Positions 17,097 through 25,503 of a stretch of 64,000 bases of DNA are shown here, piece by piece (position 1 is the stretch's first letter; the number at the start of each line of letters is the position of its first letter). A program made the position numbers and the translations under genes. The stretch comes from Myxococcota bacterium (lineage in GTDB: Bacteria; Myxococcota_A; Bradymonadia; UBA7976; UBA1532), in assembly GCA_963169045.1 (NCBI GenBank), contig CAUJDF010000057.1:62001-126000 (forward strand), in the 5' to 3' direction. The notes below the pieces were generated by a model. The model saw only the letters and a program-made list of their open reading frames with translations. It had not been told where the DNA came from and did not search any database.

Positions 17097-18308
17097 ATGT
17101 TCGGCGCTCTGGTGAGCGTCCTGCTTGCGGCCCCGCCGGCGCCGGCCCACCCCGAGGCCGCCCTCGGAGACGGGTGGAAGCTGGTGCTCGAGGGTCAGGT
17201 GCGCCCGCGCCTGAACTTCGACACCGGCCGCGACTTCGTCGACGGCGACAAGCACGAGTACGTGACGCAGCGCTCGCGCCTCGGCGTGACGCTGTCCGAC
17301 GACCGGGACCTGGCGCTGGTCCTCCGTCTGCAGGACGTCCGCGCCTGGGGCGAGGAGGACAACACCACCGACTACGACGCGGCGGGCATCGACCTGCACG
17401 AGGCATACGGCCGCCTGAAGGTCGGCGACCTCACCCTGCGCGCCGGCCGGCAGGAGATCGTGCTCGACAACGAGCGGCTCGTCGGCAACCTCAACTGGCG
17501 TCAGAGCGCCCGCTCGTTCGACGGCGTGCGGGCAGGCTTCGCCGGCGAGGGCTGGGACGCCGATGTCTTCGGGACCGTGATCGCCGAGTCCGACGCCGAC
17601 GATCCCGACGCGCACGTCCCGCCCAACCGGAGCGGCAACGTCCTGTTCGGCGGTGCCCACGGCCACACGAAGCTCGGCGAGGGGCTCGACGCCAGCGTCG
17701 CCTACTACATCCGGCACGGCAAGCCCACGGACGAGACCCGCCACACCGCCGGCGGCTACCTCAACGGCGCCGCGGGCGGCCTGAAGTACACCGTCGACGG
17801 CTACTATCAGTTCGGCTCCCTCGGCGACGAGAGCATCGGCGCCTACATGGCCGGGCTGCGCGCGGGTTACGACTTCGGCGTGGTGGGCTTCACCGCCATC
17901 GCCGACTATCTGTCGGGCGACGGCACGCCCGAAGGTGTGTTCGACACGCTCTTCGCGACGAACCACATGTACTACGGGGAGATGGACTTCTTCCTCGACA
18001 TCCCGCGGAACACCGGCGCCCTCGGCCTCGTCGATCTCGGCGGGCGCCTGAGCGCGAAGCCGTCGGACACGGTCACCGCCAGCGTCACGTATCACTCCCT
18101 CCGCGCCGCCGAGGACTCGGCGGCGGGCAACGCCGACTTCGGCAGTGAGATCGACACCCGCCTCGACTGGAAGGCGACCCCCCACCTCGGCATCTATCTG
18201 CTCTATGGCATCTTCCTCCCGGGCGATGCGCTCGCGGATGTCCGTGGCATCCCCGGCGATCCCGAGACCGAGCACCAGCTCTACGTCACCACCGACCTGA
18301 CCTTCTGA
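17097..18308 (+). CDS. alginate-export-type outer-membrane porin
   Basis: A 403-residue protein with a short signal peptide and then beta strands characteristic of the alginate-export family: LEGQVRPRLNFDTGRDF, VTQRSRLGVTLSDDRDLALV, LHEAYGRLKVGDLTLRAGRQEI, and a terminal strand ending LYVTTDLTF. Such porins are frequent in nir and nor clusters and may pass nitrite or other small anions across the outer membrane; that role is inference. ATG 17097 is 5 bases after the Sco stop. A strong hairpin lies after the stop. Confidence 0.8.
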   Translation: MFGALVSVLLAAPPAPAHPEAALGDGWKLVLEGQVRPRLNFDTGRDFVDGDKHEYVTQRSRLGVTLSDDRDLALVLRLQDVRAWGEEDNTTDYDAAGIDLHEAYGRLKVGDLTLRAGRQEIVLDNERLVGNLNWRQSARSFDGVRAGFAGEGWDADVFGTVIAESDADDPDAHVPPNRSGNVLFGGAHGHTKLGEGLDASVAYYIRHGKPTDETRHTAGGYLNGAAGGLKYTVDGYYQFGSLGDESIGAYMAGLRAGYDFGVVGFTAIADYLSGDGTPEGVFDTLFATNHMYYGEMDFFLDIPRNTGALGLVDLGGRLSAKPSDTVTASVTYHSLRAAEDSAAGNADFGSEIDTRLDWKATPHLGIYLLYGIFLPGDALADVRGIPGDPETEHQLYVTTDLTF

Positions 18309-18313
18309 CGAGA

Positions 18314-18345
18314 GGCGCCGCGGCGGCGCGGACCGCCGCGGCGCC
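18314..18345. terminator. bidirectional GC-rich hairpin between convergent genes
   Basis: A perfect 13-base inverted repeat (18314-18326 with 18333-18345) around a 6-base loop CGCGGA lies six bases after the porin stop and six before the stop of the convergent lipoprotein gene. There is no U-tract, but stem strength and position fit a terminator for both directions. Confidence 0.55.
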
Positions 18346-18351
18346 GCCGTG

Positions 18352-18567
18352 TCAGTCGTCCCGATCCGGGCCGTCGTCGTCGTCGTTGTCCACCGCGTCT
18401 TCGATGTCGTCGCCGACCTCCTCGGCAGCCTCCTTCGTGTCGCGCCCCGCCTCGTCGACGGCCTCGCCGGCGTTCTCCATCGGGCCCTCATCGTCGCGGC
18501 GGTCCCCGTGGCAACCCGCCGCGAACGCGAGCGCGCCGAGGGTCAACAACGTCAGAAAAGCCTTCAC
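18352..18567 (-). CDS. small Asp/Glu-rich lipoprotein
   Basis: A 71-residue lipoprotein: VKAFLTLLTLGALAFAAGCHGD has a lipobox Cys, then an acidic Ala/Glu/Asp tail with heptad-like repeats (ENAGEAVDEAGRDTKEAAEE). Similar small acidic or entericidin-like lipoproteins are common in Myxococcota. The start is GTG 18567, supported by AAGGAGG five bases upstream; ORFs beginning further upstream are not coding. Function unknown. It converges on the porin and diverges from the metalloprotease gene at 18698. Confidence 0.7.
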   Translation of the reverse strand: MKAFLTLLTLGALAFAAGCHGDRRDDEGPMENAGEAVDEAGRDTKEAAEEVGDDIEDAVDNDDDDGPDRDD

Positions 18568-18697
18568 TTTCACCTCCTTGTCGTCCTCCGGAGGGGGCAG
18601 TGCAATCCCCGATCCGAGAGAATCGGCGCGGCGCGAAAAAGGGCCCGCGGAGCGCTTGCGTAGAGCGTGTCGTGACCTCGACCCAAGGGAGCACGAC

Positions 18698-21607
18698 ATG
18701 CGAAGCCGACCCGTCATTTCTCTCCTCGTCGCCGCCCTGGGCGTGGCGCTCTGCGCCACCGCCGCCCACGCCGGCCAGGCCCGGTTCGTCCACCGCGCGA
18801 GCGCGCCGCAAGGCAACCTGACGATCATCGACCACAGCACGACGAACGACGACTGGAACGCCCTCGTCTTCGCCACGCCCAACTGGAACCCGGGCGGCGC
18901 CGACGCCGGCGTCTACGTCACGAGCCCCATCGGCGTGTACGTCGCCGACCAGCGCTGGCGCGTCTTCAACCAGAACATGGCAGCCATGCCCCTCAACGCG
19001 GCCTTCAACCTCGAGGTGCGCAACCCCGACGCGCAGACGTTCGTGCACACGGCCACCGCGGCGAACATCGCGTCGAACGTCACCTTCGTCGACCACCCGC
19101 TCGCCAATGGCCGCCCGGGCGCGCTGCTCGTCGTGACGCCCAACTGGAACCCGTATGGCCGTGCCGGCGTGTACGAGAACCATCACATCGGCGTGTTCTA
19201 CGACGCGTTCCGCGGTCGCTGGGGCATCTTCAACCAGGACCGCGTCGCGATGCCGGTGAACGCCGCCTTCAACGTGTACGTCGTGCCCGCCGCATCGGGC
19301 TTCGCGCACACCGCCACCGCCGCCACCGTGACCAACAACTGGACGGTCCTGGACGACCCGCGCATCAACAACCGACCGGATGCCATTTTGCAGGTCACCC
19401 AGCTCTACGACACGGCCACCGCCGTCTACAACAACCACGGCATCGGCGTTTACTACACCCGCGCCACCGGCCGGTGGGCCATCTTCAACCAGGACCGGGC
19501 CGCGATGCCCCTCAACGCGAAGTTCGTGGTGCGGCCGCTCTCTCCGGTCGTCTACGGCGACGTCGTCGCCACCGGCATGGAGGTCACGCAGTCGGTGCAG
19601 GTGTATCCCGCCGCCGACGCAAACCTCATCCCGCTCGTGGGCAGCAAGAAGACGGTCGTGCGCGTCTACCTGCGCTCCCTCGATGACGCCGTGGGCGCGT
19701 TCACCGACGTCACCGCGCGCCTCACCGTGCGCGGCACCGACGGCCGCCTCATCGGCCGCGTGCTCTCGCCGACGACCGCCGACGGGCGGGGCGCCGTCCG
19801 CGTCAGCCCCGGCGGCAGCAACCGCGACGCGCTCGGCGACTCGCTGAACTTCGTGCTCGAGCTCGCCCAGACCGCGGCCGGCGATCGCGACTTCTCCGTC
19901 GACGTCTTCACCGTGTCGCGCCGCGCCGAGTCCACCACGGCCAACAACCGCCTGACGGTGCGCCGCCGCTTCGGCGAGGCCATCCATCGCAGCCTGTATG
20001 GCATCGCCTATGGCTACTCGCGCAACCCCGACGGCACGAGCACGCCCGCGGCGCCCTTCTCGGACTTCACCGCCCACCGCACCTACGTCGAGAACGTCCT
20101 GCCGCTCTCGTCGCTCAGCATCGTCCCGCTGCCCGGCAACCCCACGTTCACCGTCGACAACAGCGACGGCGGCGGTTACATCCGCGGCCACAACGAGGCC
20201 CACGCGCTCATGGACGCGGCGTTCCCCGGCGGCGGGCAGCTGCTGGCCATCCTGCAGCCGGACCAGGCCGGCTACAACGGCTGGTGCTGCTCGGGCAACC
20301 GCACGGGCAACGCCGCGCTCCGCCTGCAGAACTACCGCCGCGACCCCGGCCCGACGCTCGCGCACGAGCTCGGTCACAACTGGGGTCGCGCCCACACCTT
20401 CGAGGACGCCGCCTACCCCCGCGACGACGAGTCGATGGGACGCCAGACCAACGTCCGCACCAACCTGGGCGCCGCCGGCGTCGGCCTCGGCGTGGTCGCC
20501 GGCAGCTCCGCCGCCGCCTTTCGCGGCGACATCATGTCCTACTCGGATCCCTTCGGCATCTCGCCGTACACCTACTGCGGCATCCTCTCGGCGCTCACCG
20601 CCGGCCGGCTGACCTGCAGCAACGCGGCGCGCATCGCACAGACCGACGCGCCGCGCCCCGCCCATGCCTTCCCGGGCCGTGGCCGCACCGCGCCCTGCGG
20701 CGCGCGCCGCGCGCTCCCCGGCGGGCGCCGCTACGTGTACGTGTCGGGTTTCCTCGACGGGCAGGGCAAAGCCGAGCTCGCGCCCTTCGAGCAGATCGAC
20801 AGCCTCGACGATCTCGCGCAGGTGACGCGCACCGACGGCGACTACGAGATCACCTTCACGGACGCCGGCGGCGACGTGCTCGCCACCGAGTTCTTCGCGC
20901 CCGCCGGCGCGGACGCCGACGAGGACGACCGCCGTCCCTTCGGTCTGTACCTGCCCTGGCCCGATGGCACGCGTCGCATCGTCCTTTCGCGGCACGGCAA
21001 GGTGCTCGCGAAGCGCGTCGTCAGCGCCCACGTCCCCCGCGTCGCGCTGCGCACGACCTTCCGCGACGGCGAGACCCTGGCCGGCCGCCGCCTCCTCCAG
21101 TGGGCGGCGACCGACGCCGACGGCGACGCGCTCCACTACTCGGTCGACTTCAGCGCCGACGGCGGCGCCACCTGGATGCCCGTCGGCATGCGCCTCTCGA
21201 AGAACGCGCTGCTCGTCGACTTCGACAGCCTTCCCGGCACGAGCGACGGCCGTCTGCGCGTGCTCGCCAGCGACGGCGTGAACACCGCCGAGGCCATCTC
21301 CGAGGCCACCGTCCGGCTCGCCGACAAGGCGCCCCGCGTGCAGATCGCGGCCCCCACCGACGGGGCGCGCCTCGTCGCGGGTCAGACGATCATCGCCGAC
21401 GCCGCCGCCTTCGACTGGGAGGAGGGCGCCGTCGAGGACGTCGACGCCTACGTCTGGCGCTCCGACCGCGACGGCGAGCTGGGCACGGGCCGCTGGATCG
21501 CGCTCTCCGATCTCAGCCCCGGGCGCCACACCCTCACGGTCGCGGTCACCGACGACGAAGGCCTGACGGGCCATGCGTCGACGACCATCGAGGTCGCCCC
21601 GCGCTGA
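18698..21607 (+). CDS. secreted zinc metalloprotease with N-terminal repeats
   Basis: A 969-residue exported protein. After a signal peptide come three related repeats of about 95 residues (residues about 25-310), each with HTAT/HRAS at one end, NWNP or similar, IGVYY/IGVFYD, and FNQDRVAMP-type ends; they resemble the DUF7452 domain. A middle region (about 315-660) contains the metzincin motif HELGHNWGRAH at 556-566. The C-terminal 300 residues are Ig-like beta domains (PRVQIAAPTDGARL). It probably degrades protein outside the cell. It is followed by a region rich in palindromes before the NO reductase operon. Confidence 0.8.
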   Translation: MRSRPVISLLVAALGVALCATAAHAGQARFVHRASAPQGNLTIIDHSTTNDDWNALVFATPNWNPGGADAGVYVTSPIGVYVADQRWRVFNQNMAAMPLNAAFNLEVRNPDAQTFVHTATAANIASNVTFVDHPLANGRPGALLVVTPNWNPYGRAGVYENHHIGVFYDAFRGRWGIFNQDRVAMPVNAAFNVYVVPAASGFAHTATAATVTNNWTVLDDPRINNRPDAILQVTQLYDTATAVYNNHGIGVYYTRATGRWAIFNQDRAAMPLNAKFVVRPLSPVVYGDVVATGMEVTQSVQVYPAADANLIPLVGSKKTVVRVYLRSLDDAVGAFTDVTARLTVRGTDGRLIGRVLSPTTADGRGAVRVSPGGSNRDALGDSLNFVLELAQTAAGDRDFSVDVFTVSRRAESTTANNRLTVRRRFGEAIHRSLYGIAYGYSRNPDGTSTPAAPFSDFTAHRTYVENVLPLSSLSIVPLPGNPTFTVDNSDGGGYIRGHNEAHALMDAAFPGGGQLLAILQPDQAGYNGWCCSGNRTGNAALRLQNYRRDPGPTLAHELGHNWGRAHTFEDAAYPRDDESMGRQTNVRTNLGAAGVGLGVVAGSSAAAFRGDIMSYSDPFGISPYTYCGILSALTAGRLTCSNAARIAQTDAPRPAHAFPGRGRTAPCGARRALPGGRRYVYVSGFLDGQGKAELAPFEQIDSLDDLAQVTRTDGDYEITFTDAGGDVLATEFFAPAGADADEDDRRPFGLYLPWPDGTRRIVLSRHGKVLAKRVVSAHVPRVALRTTFRDGETLAGRRLLQWAATDADGDALHYSVDFSADGGATWMPVGMRLSKNALLVDFDSLPGTSDGRLRVLASDGVNTAEAISEATVRLADKAPRVQIAAPTDGARLVAGQTIIADAAAFDWEEGAVEDVDAYVWRSDRDGELGTGRWIALSDLSPGRHTLTVAVTDDEGLTGHASTTIEVAPR

Positions 21608-21624
21608 GCCGCCGCGCTGCCCAC

Positions 21625-21691
21625 TCAATGGACTTGACCATCCGCTGACGTTCATAGATTATGAACCTCAGTGGACCGGCCGGTCCATTGA
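21625..21691 (+). promoter_or_regulatory. promoter with three stacked inverted repeats ahead of the NO reductase operon
   Basis: Between the metalloprotease and the operon start at 21707 are TTGACC (21634-21639) and GATTAT (21657-21662) at 17-base spacing. A perfect 7+7 repeat GTTCATA-GAT-TATGAAC (21650-21666) covers the -10. A perfect 16-base palindrome TGGACCGGCCGGTCCA (21672-21687) lies between -10 and the start codon, and a related degenerate copy (ATGGACTTGACCAT, 21628-21641) overlaps the -35. The nine-base arms 21625-21633 and 21683-21691 are also mutually inverted. The pattern indicates at least two repressors. Confidence 0.55.
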
Positions 21692-21706
21692 ACGGGAGCC
21701 CCCCCC

Positions 21707-23095
21707 ATGTCCCCATCCCCGGTGCTCGACTTCCCCGCGCAGCGCGAGCTGGCTCGGCGCTGGCTGGGCCTCGCCGTCGGCAGCCTCGTCCTCGCCGGCC
21801 TCTTCGCCCTGATCCTGGTCGTGGGGCGAATGCCGCCCTTCAGCGACTGGATCACCGACCCGCTCTTCTTCCGCCGTTGTCTGGTCGTGCATGTCACCCT
21901 GGCCCTCGGCGTCTGGTTCTACGCGTACCTGGCGGCGCTCTTCGCGCTGCTCCCCGCCGAGGGCGGCCCGGGACGCATGGCGCGCCTGTCGCCGTTCGTG
22001 GCGCTCACGGGCCTCGCCCTGCTGATGGCCGCCGCCGGCCTGCCGGGCACCGAGCCCGTCCTCGCCAACTACGTCCCCATGATCGACCACCCGCTCTTCG
22101 TCGCGGGGCTCGTCACGTTCGCCGCGGGCGTCCTGTCGTCGCTGCTCGACCGACGTCTCATGCCGGCGCGCGAGGTCGCCGCCGGTCTGTTCGCCGTACC
22201 GGCCGAGGCGAGACCCGCCTTCCGCGCGGCCGCGCTCGCGTTCGTGCTCGCGATGCTGACATTCCTCGCGTCGGCGTTGACGACGCCGCGCTGGCTGCCT
22301 GTCTCGACCTACTACGAGACGGTCGCGTGGGGCGGCGGACACGTCCTGCAGTTCGCGAGCGTCGCCGCGATGATGGGCGTCTGGCTGACGTTGCTCGGCA
22401 ACGCGCTCGGCCGCCCGATCATGTCACGGCGTGTGTCGGCCATTCTGTTCGCCGCGCTCGTGCTGCCGCTGTTCTTCGCGCCCGTGTTCGCGGTGCGCGG
22501 CGACCGCGTCATCTTCACCCGTCTGATGGAGCTCGCGATCTTCCCGGTCACGCTGATCGTGCTCGGGTTCTGCCTGCGCGCCCTGCGCCAGGCACGGCCG
22601 AGCTGGCGCACGCCCGGCGTCGCCGGCTTCGCCGTGAGCGCGCTGCTCACGGTGCTCGGCTTCGTCCTCGGCGCGCTCATCCACGGCTCGAACACGCTCG
22701 TGCCTGCGCACTACCACGCCGCCATCGGCGCGGTGACGGCCTCGTTCATGGCCTTCACCTGGCCGCTGCTCGAGCGGCTGGGCGTGCCGGTGGGCGCCGG
22801 CCGGCTCGGCCGCGCGAGTACCTGGCAGCCGGTCGTGTTCGGTCTCGGACAGACCGTGTTCGCCTTCGGGTTCGCGTTTGCCGGCGCGCACGGCATGGGT
22901 CGGAAACTTTACGGCCAGGAGCAGAACGTCCGCTCCCTGGCCGAGACGGCGGGACTCGCGGTCATGGGTCTCGGCGGGCTCGTCGCGGTCGCGGCGGGCC
23001 TGCTCTTTCTGGCGATCGTCACGAGCGCGTGGCTGCGCGCCAACGGGAGGAACGAAACGTGGCAGAGAAGCGGCAACACCCCCTCCAGAGGTTGA
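21707..23095 (+). CDS. divergent heme-copper-oxidase-type NO reductase-like protein
   Basis: A 462-residue protein with about 12 membrane helices and the histidine framework of heme-copper oxidase subunit I: H62 (low-spin heme), H212 in AWGGGHVLQF, H335 and H337 in PAHYHAAIGA. The usual CuB His-His pair in helix VII is missing: that position reads FTRLMELA, with E275 nearby. The oxidase Tyr is also absent (F216). This pattern fits a member of the unusual NO reductase lineages (gNOR-like or nNOR-like) more than an oxidase; the exact subfamily is uncertain. A small membrane gene, a CuA subunit and a second subunit I follow. Confidence 0.75.
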   Translation: MSPSPVLDFPAQRELARRWLGLAVGSLVLAGLFALILVVGRMPPFSDWITDPLFFRRCLVVHVTLALGVWFYAYLAALFALLPAEGGPGRMARLSPFVALTGLALLMAAAGLPGTEPVLANYVPMIDHPLFVAGLVTFAAGVLSSLLDRRLMPAREVAAGLFAVPAEARPAFRAAALAFVLAMLTFLASALTTPRWLPVSTYYETVAWGGGHVLQFASVAAMMGVWLTLLGNALGRPIMSRRVSAILFAALVLPLFFAPVFAVRGDRVIFTRLMELAIFPVTLIVLGFCLRALRQARPSWRTPGVAGFAVSALLTVLGFVLGALIHGSNTLVPAHYHAAIGAVTASFMAFTWPLLERLGVPVGAGRLGRASTWQPVVFGLGQTVFAFGFAFAGAHGMGRKLYGQEQNVRSLAETAGLAVMGLGGLVAVAAGLLFLAIVTSAWLRANGRNETWQRSGNTPSRG

Positions 23096-23205
23096 TGGAC
23101 AACCCCTGGTTGCTCCTGGTGCTTGGCATCGTAATCCCCTGGCTCTCCTATACGGCCTGGGGCTGGATCGAGCTGCTGGCCGTCAAGCCGGCGACGCTGC
23201 CGTGA
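23059..23205 (+). CDS. small single-helix membrane protein
   Basis: A 48-residue protein: a basic start, one hydrophobic helix (NPWLLLVLGIVIPWLSYTAWG) and a short tail. It overlaps the end of the previous gene by 37 bases. The GTG start at 23059 has GGGAGG eight bases upstream, and the reading frame stops just before the CuA subunit gene, which begins at 23219. Its position among oxidase-type subunits suggests a small accessory subunit (inference); no family was recognised. Confidence 0.6.
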   Translation: MAEKRQHPLQRLMDNPWLLLVLGIVIPWLSYTAWGWIELLAVKPATLP

Positions 23206-23218
23206 AAGGGAGTGAGGC

Positions 23219-23743
23219 ATGAGCATCCAAGCCCCCGAGGCGGGCTGGTTCAGACCCCCCAGCGGCGGTGAACGCACCTGGATGGGCCTGGCGCTGGTCT
23301 GGTGCCTGGTGATGTCGGCGATGATGCCTTTCTGGCACTTCAAGGGACAACAGAACAGCACCGGCGAGTCGTACACCGTCGAGCCGGTGAAGTTCATCGA
23401 GCGCGTCGAGCGCTTCGTGGCGAGCAACAAGGTCGGCGAGGACAAGGGCATCCCCATCGTCGAGCCGGCGCCGGGCGGCGACGCCTACCTGCTCGGCCGC
23501 ATGTGGTCCTGGTATCCCATCTTGAAGCTGAAGCAGGGCCAGACCTACCGGCTGCACATCTCGTCGAGCGACCTGCAGCACGGCTTCTCGCTGCAGCCCG
23601 TGAACATGAACTTCCAGGTGCTGCCCGGATACGATCACGTCCTGACCCTGACGCCCACGATGAAGGGCGACTACCAGGTCATCTGCAACGAGTTCTGCGG
23701 CATCGGTCATCATCTCATGACCGGCCGGATCATCGTGGAGTAG
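23219..23743 (+). CDS. CuA-containing subunit II of a heme-copper NO reductase/oxidase
   Basis: A 174-residue protein with one N-terminal membrane helix and a cupredoxin domain. CuA ligands are all present: H121 (LQHGFSL), C156, C160, H164 and M167 in CNEFCGIGHHLM, with the Glu between the cysteines supplying a backbone carbonyl. It accepts electrons from a cytochrome c or cupredoxin and passes them to the subunit I encoded at 23748. Subunit II is short, as in B-type oxidases. Confidence 0.92.
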   Translation: MSIQAPEAGWFRPPSGGERTWMGLALVWCLVMSAMMPFWHFKGQQNSTGESYTVEPVKFIERVERFVASNKVGEDKGIPIVEPAPGGDAYLLGRMWSWYPILKLKQGQTYRLHISSSDLQHGFSLQPVNMNFQVLPGYDHVLTLTPTMKGDYQVICNEFCGIGHHLMTGRIIVE

Positions 23744-23747
23744 CGCG

Positions 23748-25499
23748 ATGTCGACGGTCATCACGTCGCCTGATGTCATTCCCGAGGCGCCACCGCGCGG
23801 CAACCACACGTCCGGCAAGGTCCGCACCTGCGCGACCACCGGCCTGTCGGTGTGCCTCGACGCGCAGCGTTTCATCAAGCTCAACGCGGTCTTCGCGGTC
23901 GTCTTCCTGGCGCTCGGCGGCATCGCCGCCCTGATGCTGGGCCTCACGCGCTGGCCCGCCGTCCATCTGTTGCCCGCGGACTGGTACTACCGTCTGCTGA
24001 CCTTCCACGGGCTCAACATGCTCATCTTCTGGATCCTCTTCATGGAGGTGGCGATCCTGTATTTCGCCGCCACCTCCCTGCTGAACAGTCGCCTGGCTTC
24101 GGCGAAGGTCGCCTGGGTGTCTTTTGGCATGATGGCCGTGGGCGCCGTCATGGTCGACGCGGTCGTGCTCATGGGTCTCGGCGACGTGATGATGACGTCG
24201 TACGTGCCGCTCATGGCCCACCCGCTCTTCTATCTCGGCATCATCCTCGTCGCCGTCGGCACCCTGATCGCGGTCGGCAACTTCTTCGCGACGATCTACA
24301 TCGCGAAGCGCGACCGCACCTACGTCGGCTCGGTGCCGCTGGTCGTGTTCGGCGCGACGGCGGCGGCGATCATCGCCGTCGTCACGTTGCTGCACGGCGC
24401 CGTCGTCATGATCCCGACCTTCACCTGGTCGCTGGGATGGACGGGCCCGCCCGACCCCGCCTGGTATCGGATCGTGTGGTGGGGCCTCGGCCACCAGTCG
24501 CAGCAGGTCAACGTCTGCGCGATGGTCTCGGTGTGGTACCTGCTCGGCCACGTGACCACCGGCGCGAAGCCGCTCAACGAGGCGGTCTGCCGCAGCGCGT
24601 TCGTGCTCTACATCCTGTTCATCAACCTGGCGTCGGCGCACCACCTGCTCGTCGACCCCGGCGTGAGCGCGGGCTGGAAGATCTGGAACACCTCGTACGC
24701 CATGTACCTCGCGGTGCTGGCCTCGATGATCCACGGCTTCACCGTGCCGGCCTCGATCGAGGTCGCGATGCGCGGCAAGGGTCACATCCGCGGTCTGTTC
24801 GGCTGGCTGGCGAAGGCGCCCTGGAAGAACCCGGGCTTCTCGGCGATGTTCCTGTCGCTCGTGATCTTCGGCTTCCTCGGCGGCATCACCGGCGTCACGC
24901 TGGGCACGCAGCAGATCAACATCCTCGCGCACAACACGCTGCGCATCCCCGGCCACTTCCACACCACCGTGGTCGGTGGCACGTCGCTGGCCTTCATGGG
25001 CCTCGCCTACTACGTGATCCCGCTGATCTTCCGGAAGGACTTCTACTGGAAGGGCATGGCGCGCTGGCAGCCGTATCTGTTCGCCATCGGCATCACGGTG
25101 ATGGCGCTCGGCATGTCCTTCGCCGGCTCGTACGGCGTGCCCCGTCGTCACTGGGACGTGGAGTTCAGCGGCGCGGCGCAGGCCGCGGGCTTCGGCTCCG
25201 GCGCGCACCTGATGCTCGGCATCATGGGCGTCGGCTCGGTGCTGGCGTTCGTCGGTCTCATCAGCTTCGTGCTGCTGGCCGTGGCCGCGGTGTTCTTCGG
25301 CAAGCCGATCGAAGGCAAGATGCCTTCCTGGGGCGAGGCGCCCGTGGTCGCCGCGGCGAAGCCCGCGGTGCCGGCGGGGGCCCACGACGACCACAAGGCC
25401 CCGGGCACGATGGCGCTGGTCATCATCCTGCTCGTGTCCTTCGTCGTCTATTACTTCGCCAACTGGAAGGCCCTCTCCGACGTCTGGCACGTGAGGTGA
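23748..25499 (+). CDS. B-family heme-copper subunit I, probable CuA-type NO reductase (sNOR/eNOR-like)
   Basis: A 583-residue protein with about 13 membrane helices. Conserved histidines are H87 (helix II), H249 (helix VI), H298 and H299 (helix VII) and H403 and H405 (helix X, PGHFHTTVVGG), so the low-spin heme, CuB and high-spin heme sites are complete. The Tyr that oxidases crosslink to the helix VI histidine, four residues on, is Gln (H249-Q-S-Q-Q253). Loss of that Tyr is typical of NO-reducing members. It pairs with the CuA subunit just upstream. Whether it is called sNOR, eNOR or bNOR cannot be settled by eye. Confidence 0.82.
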   Translation: MSTVITSPDVIPEAPPRGNHTSGKVRTCATTGLSVCLDAQRFIKLNAVFAVVFLALGGIAALMLGLTRWPAVHLLPADWYYRLLTFHGLNMLIFWILFMEVAILYFAATSLLNSRLASAKVAWVSFGMMAVGAVMVDAVVLMGLGDVMMTSYVPLMAHPLFYLGIILVAVGTLIAVGNFFATIYIAKRDRTYVGSVPLVVFGATAAAIIAVVTLLHGAVVMIPTFTWSLGWTGPPDPAWYRIVWWGLGHQSQQVNVCAMVSVWYLLGHVTTGAKPLNEAVCRSAFVLYILFINLASAHHLLVDPGVSAGWKIWNTSYAMYLAVLASMIHGFTVPASIEVAMRGKGHIRGLFGWLAKAPWKNPGFSAMFLSLVIFGFLGGITGVTLGTQQINILAHNTLRIPGHFHTTVVGGTSLAFMGLAYYVIPLIFRKDFYWKGMARWQPYLFAIGITVMALGMSFAGSYGVPRRHWDVEFSGAAQAAGFGSGAHLMLGIMGVGSVLAFVGLISFVLLAVAAVFFGKPIEGKMPSWGEAPVVAAAKPAVPAGAHDDHKAPGTMALVIILLVSFVVYYFANWKALSDVWHVR

Positions 25500-25503
25500 T
25501 GTG

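Noticed and set aside
18488-21655. Long open frame on the minus strand opposite the metalloprotease
   Set aside because: Composition is Arg/Val/Gly/His-rich without any domain, and it mirrors a real gene on the other strand. Long antisense frames are expected at this GC content.
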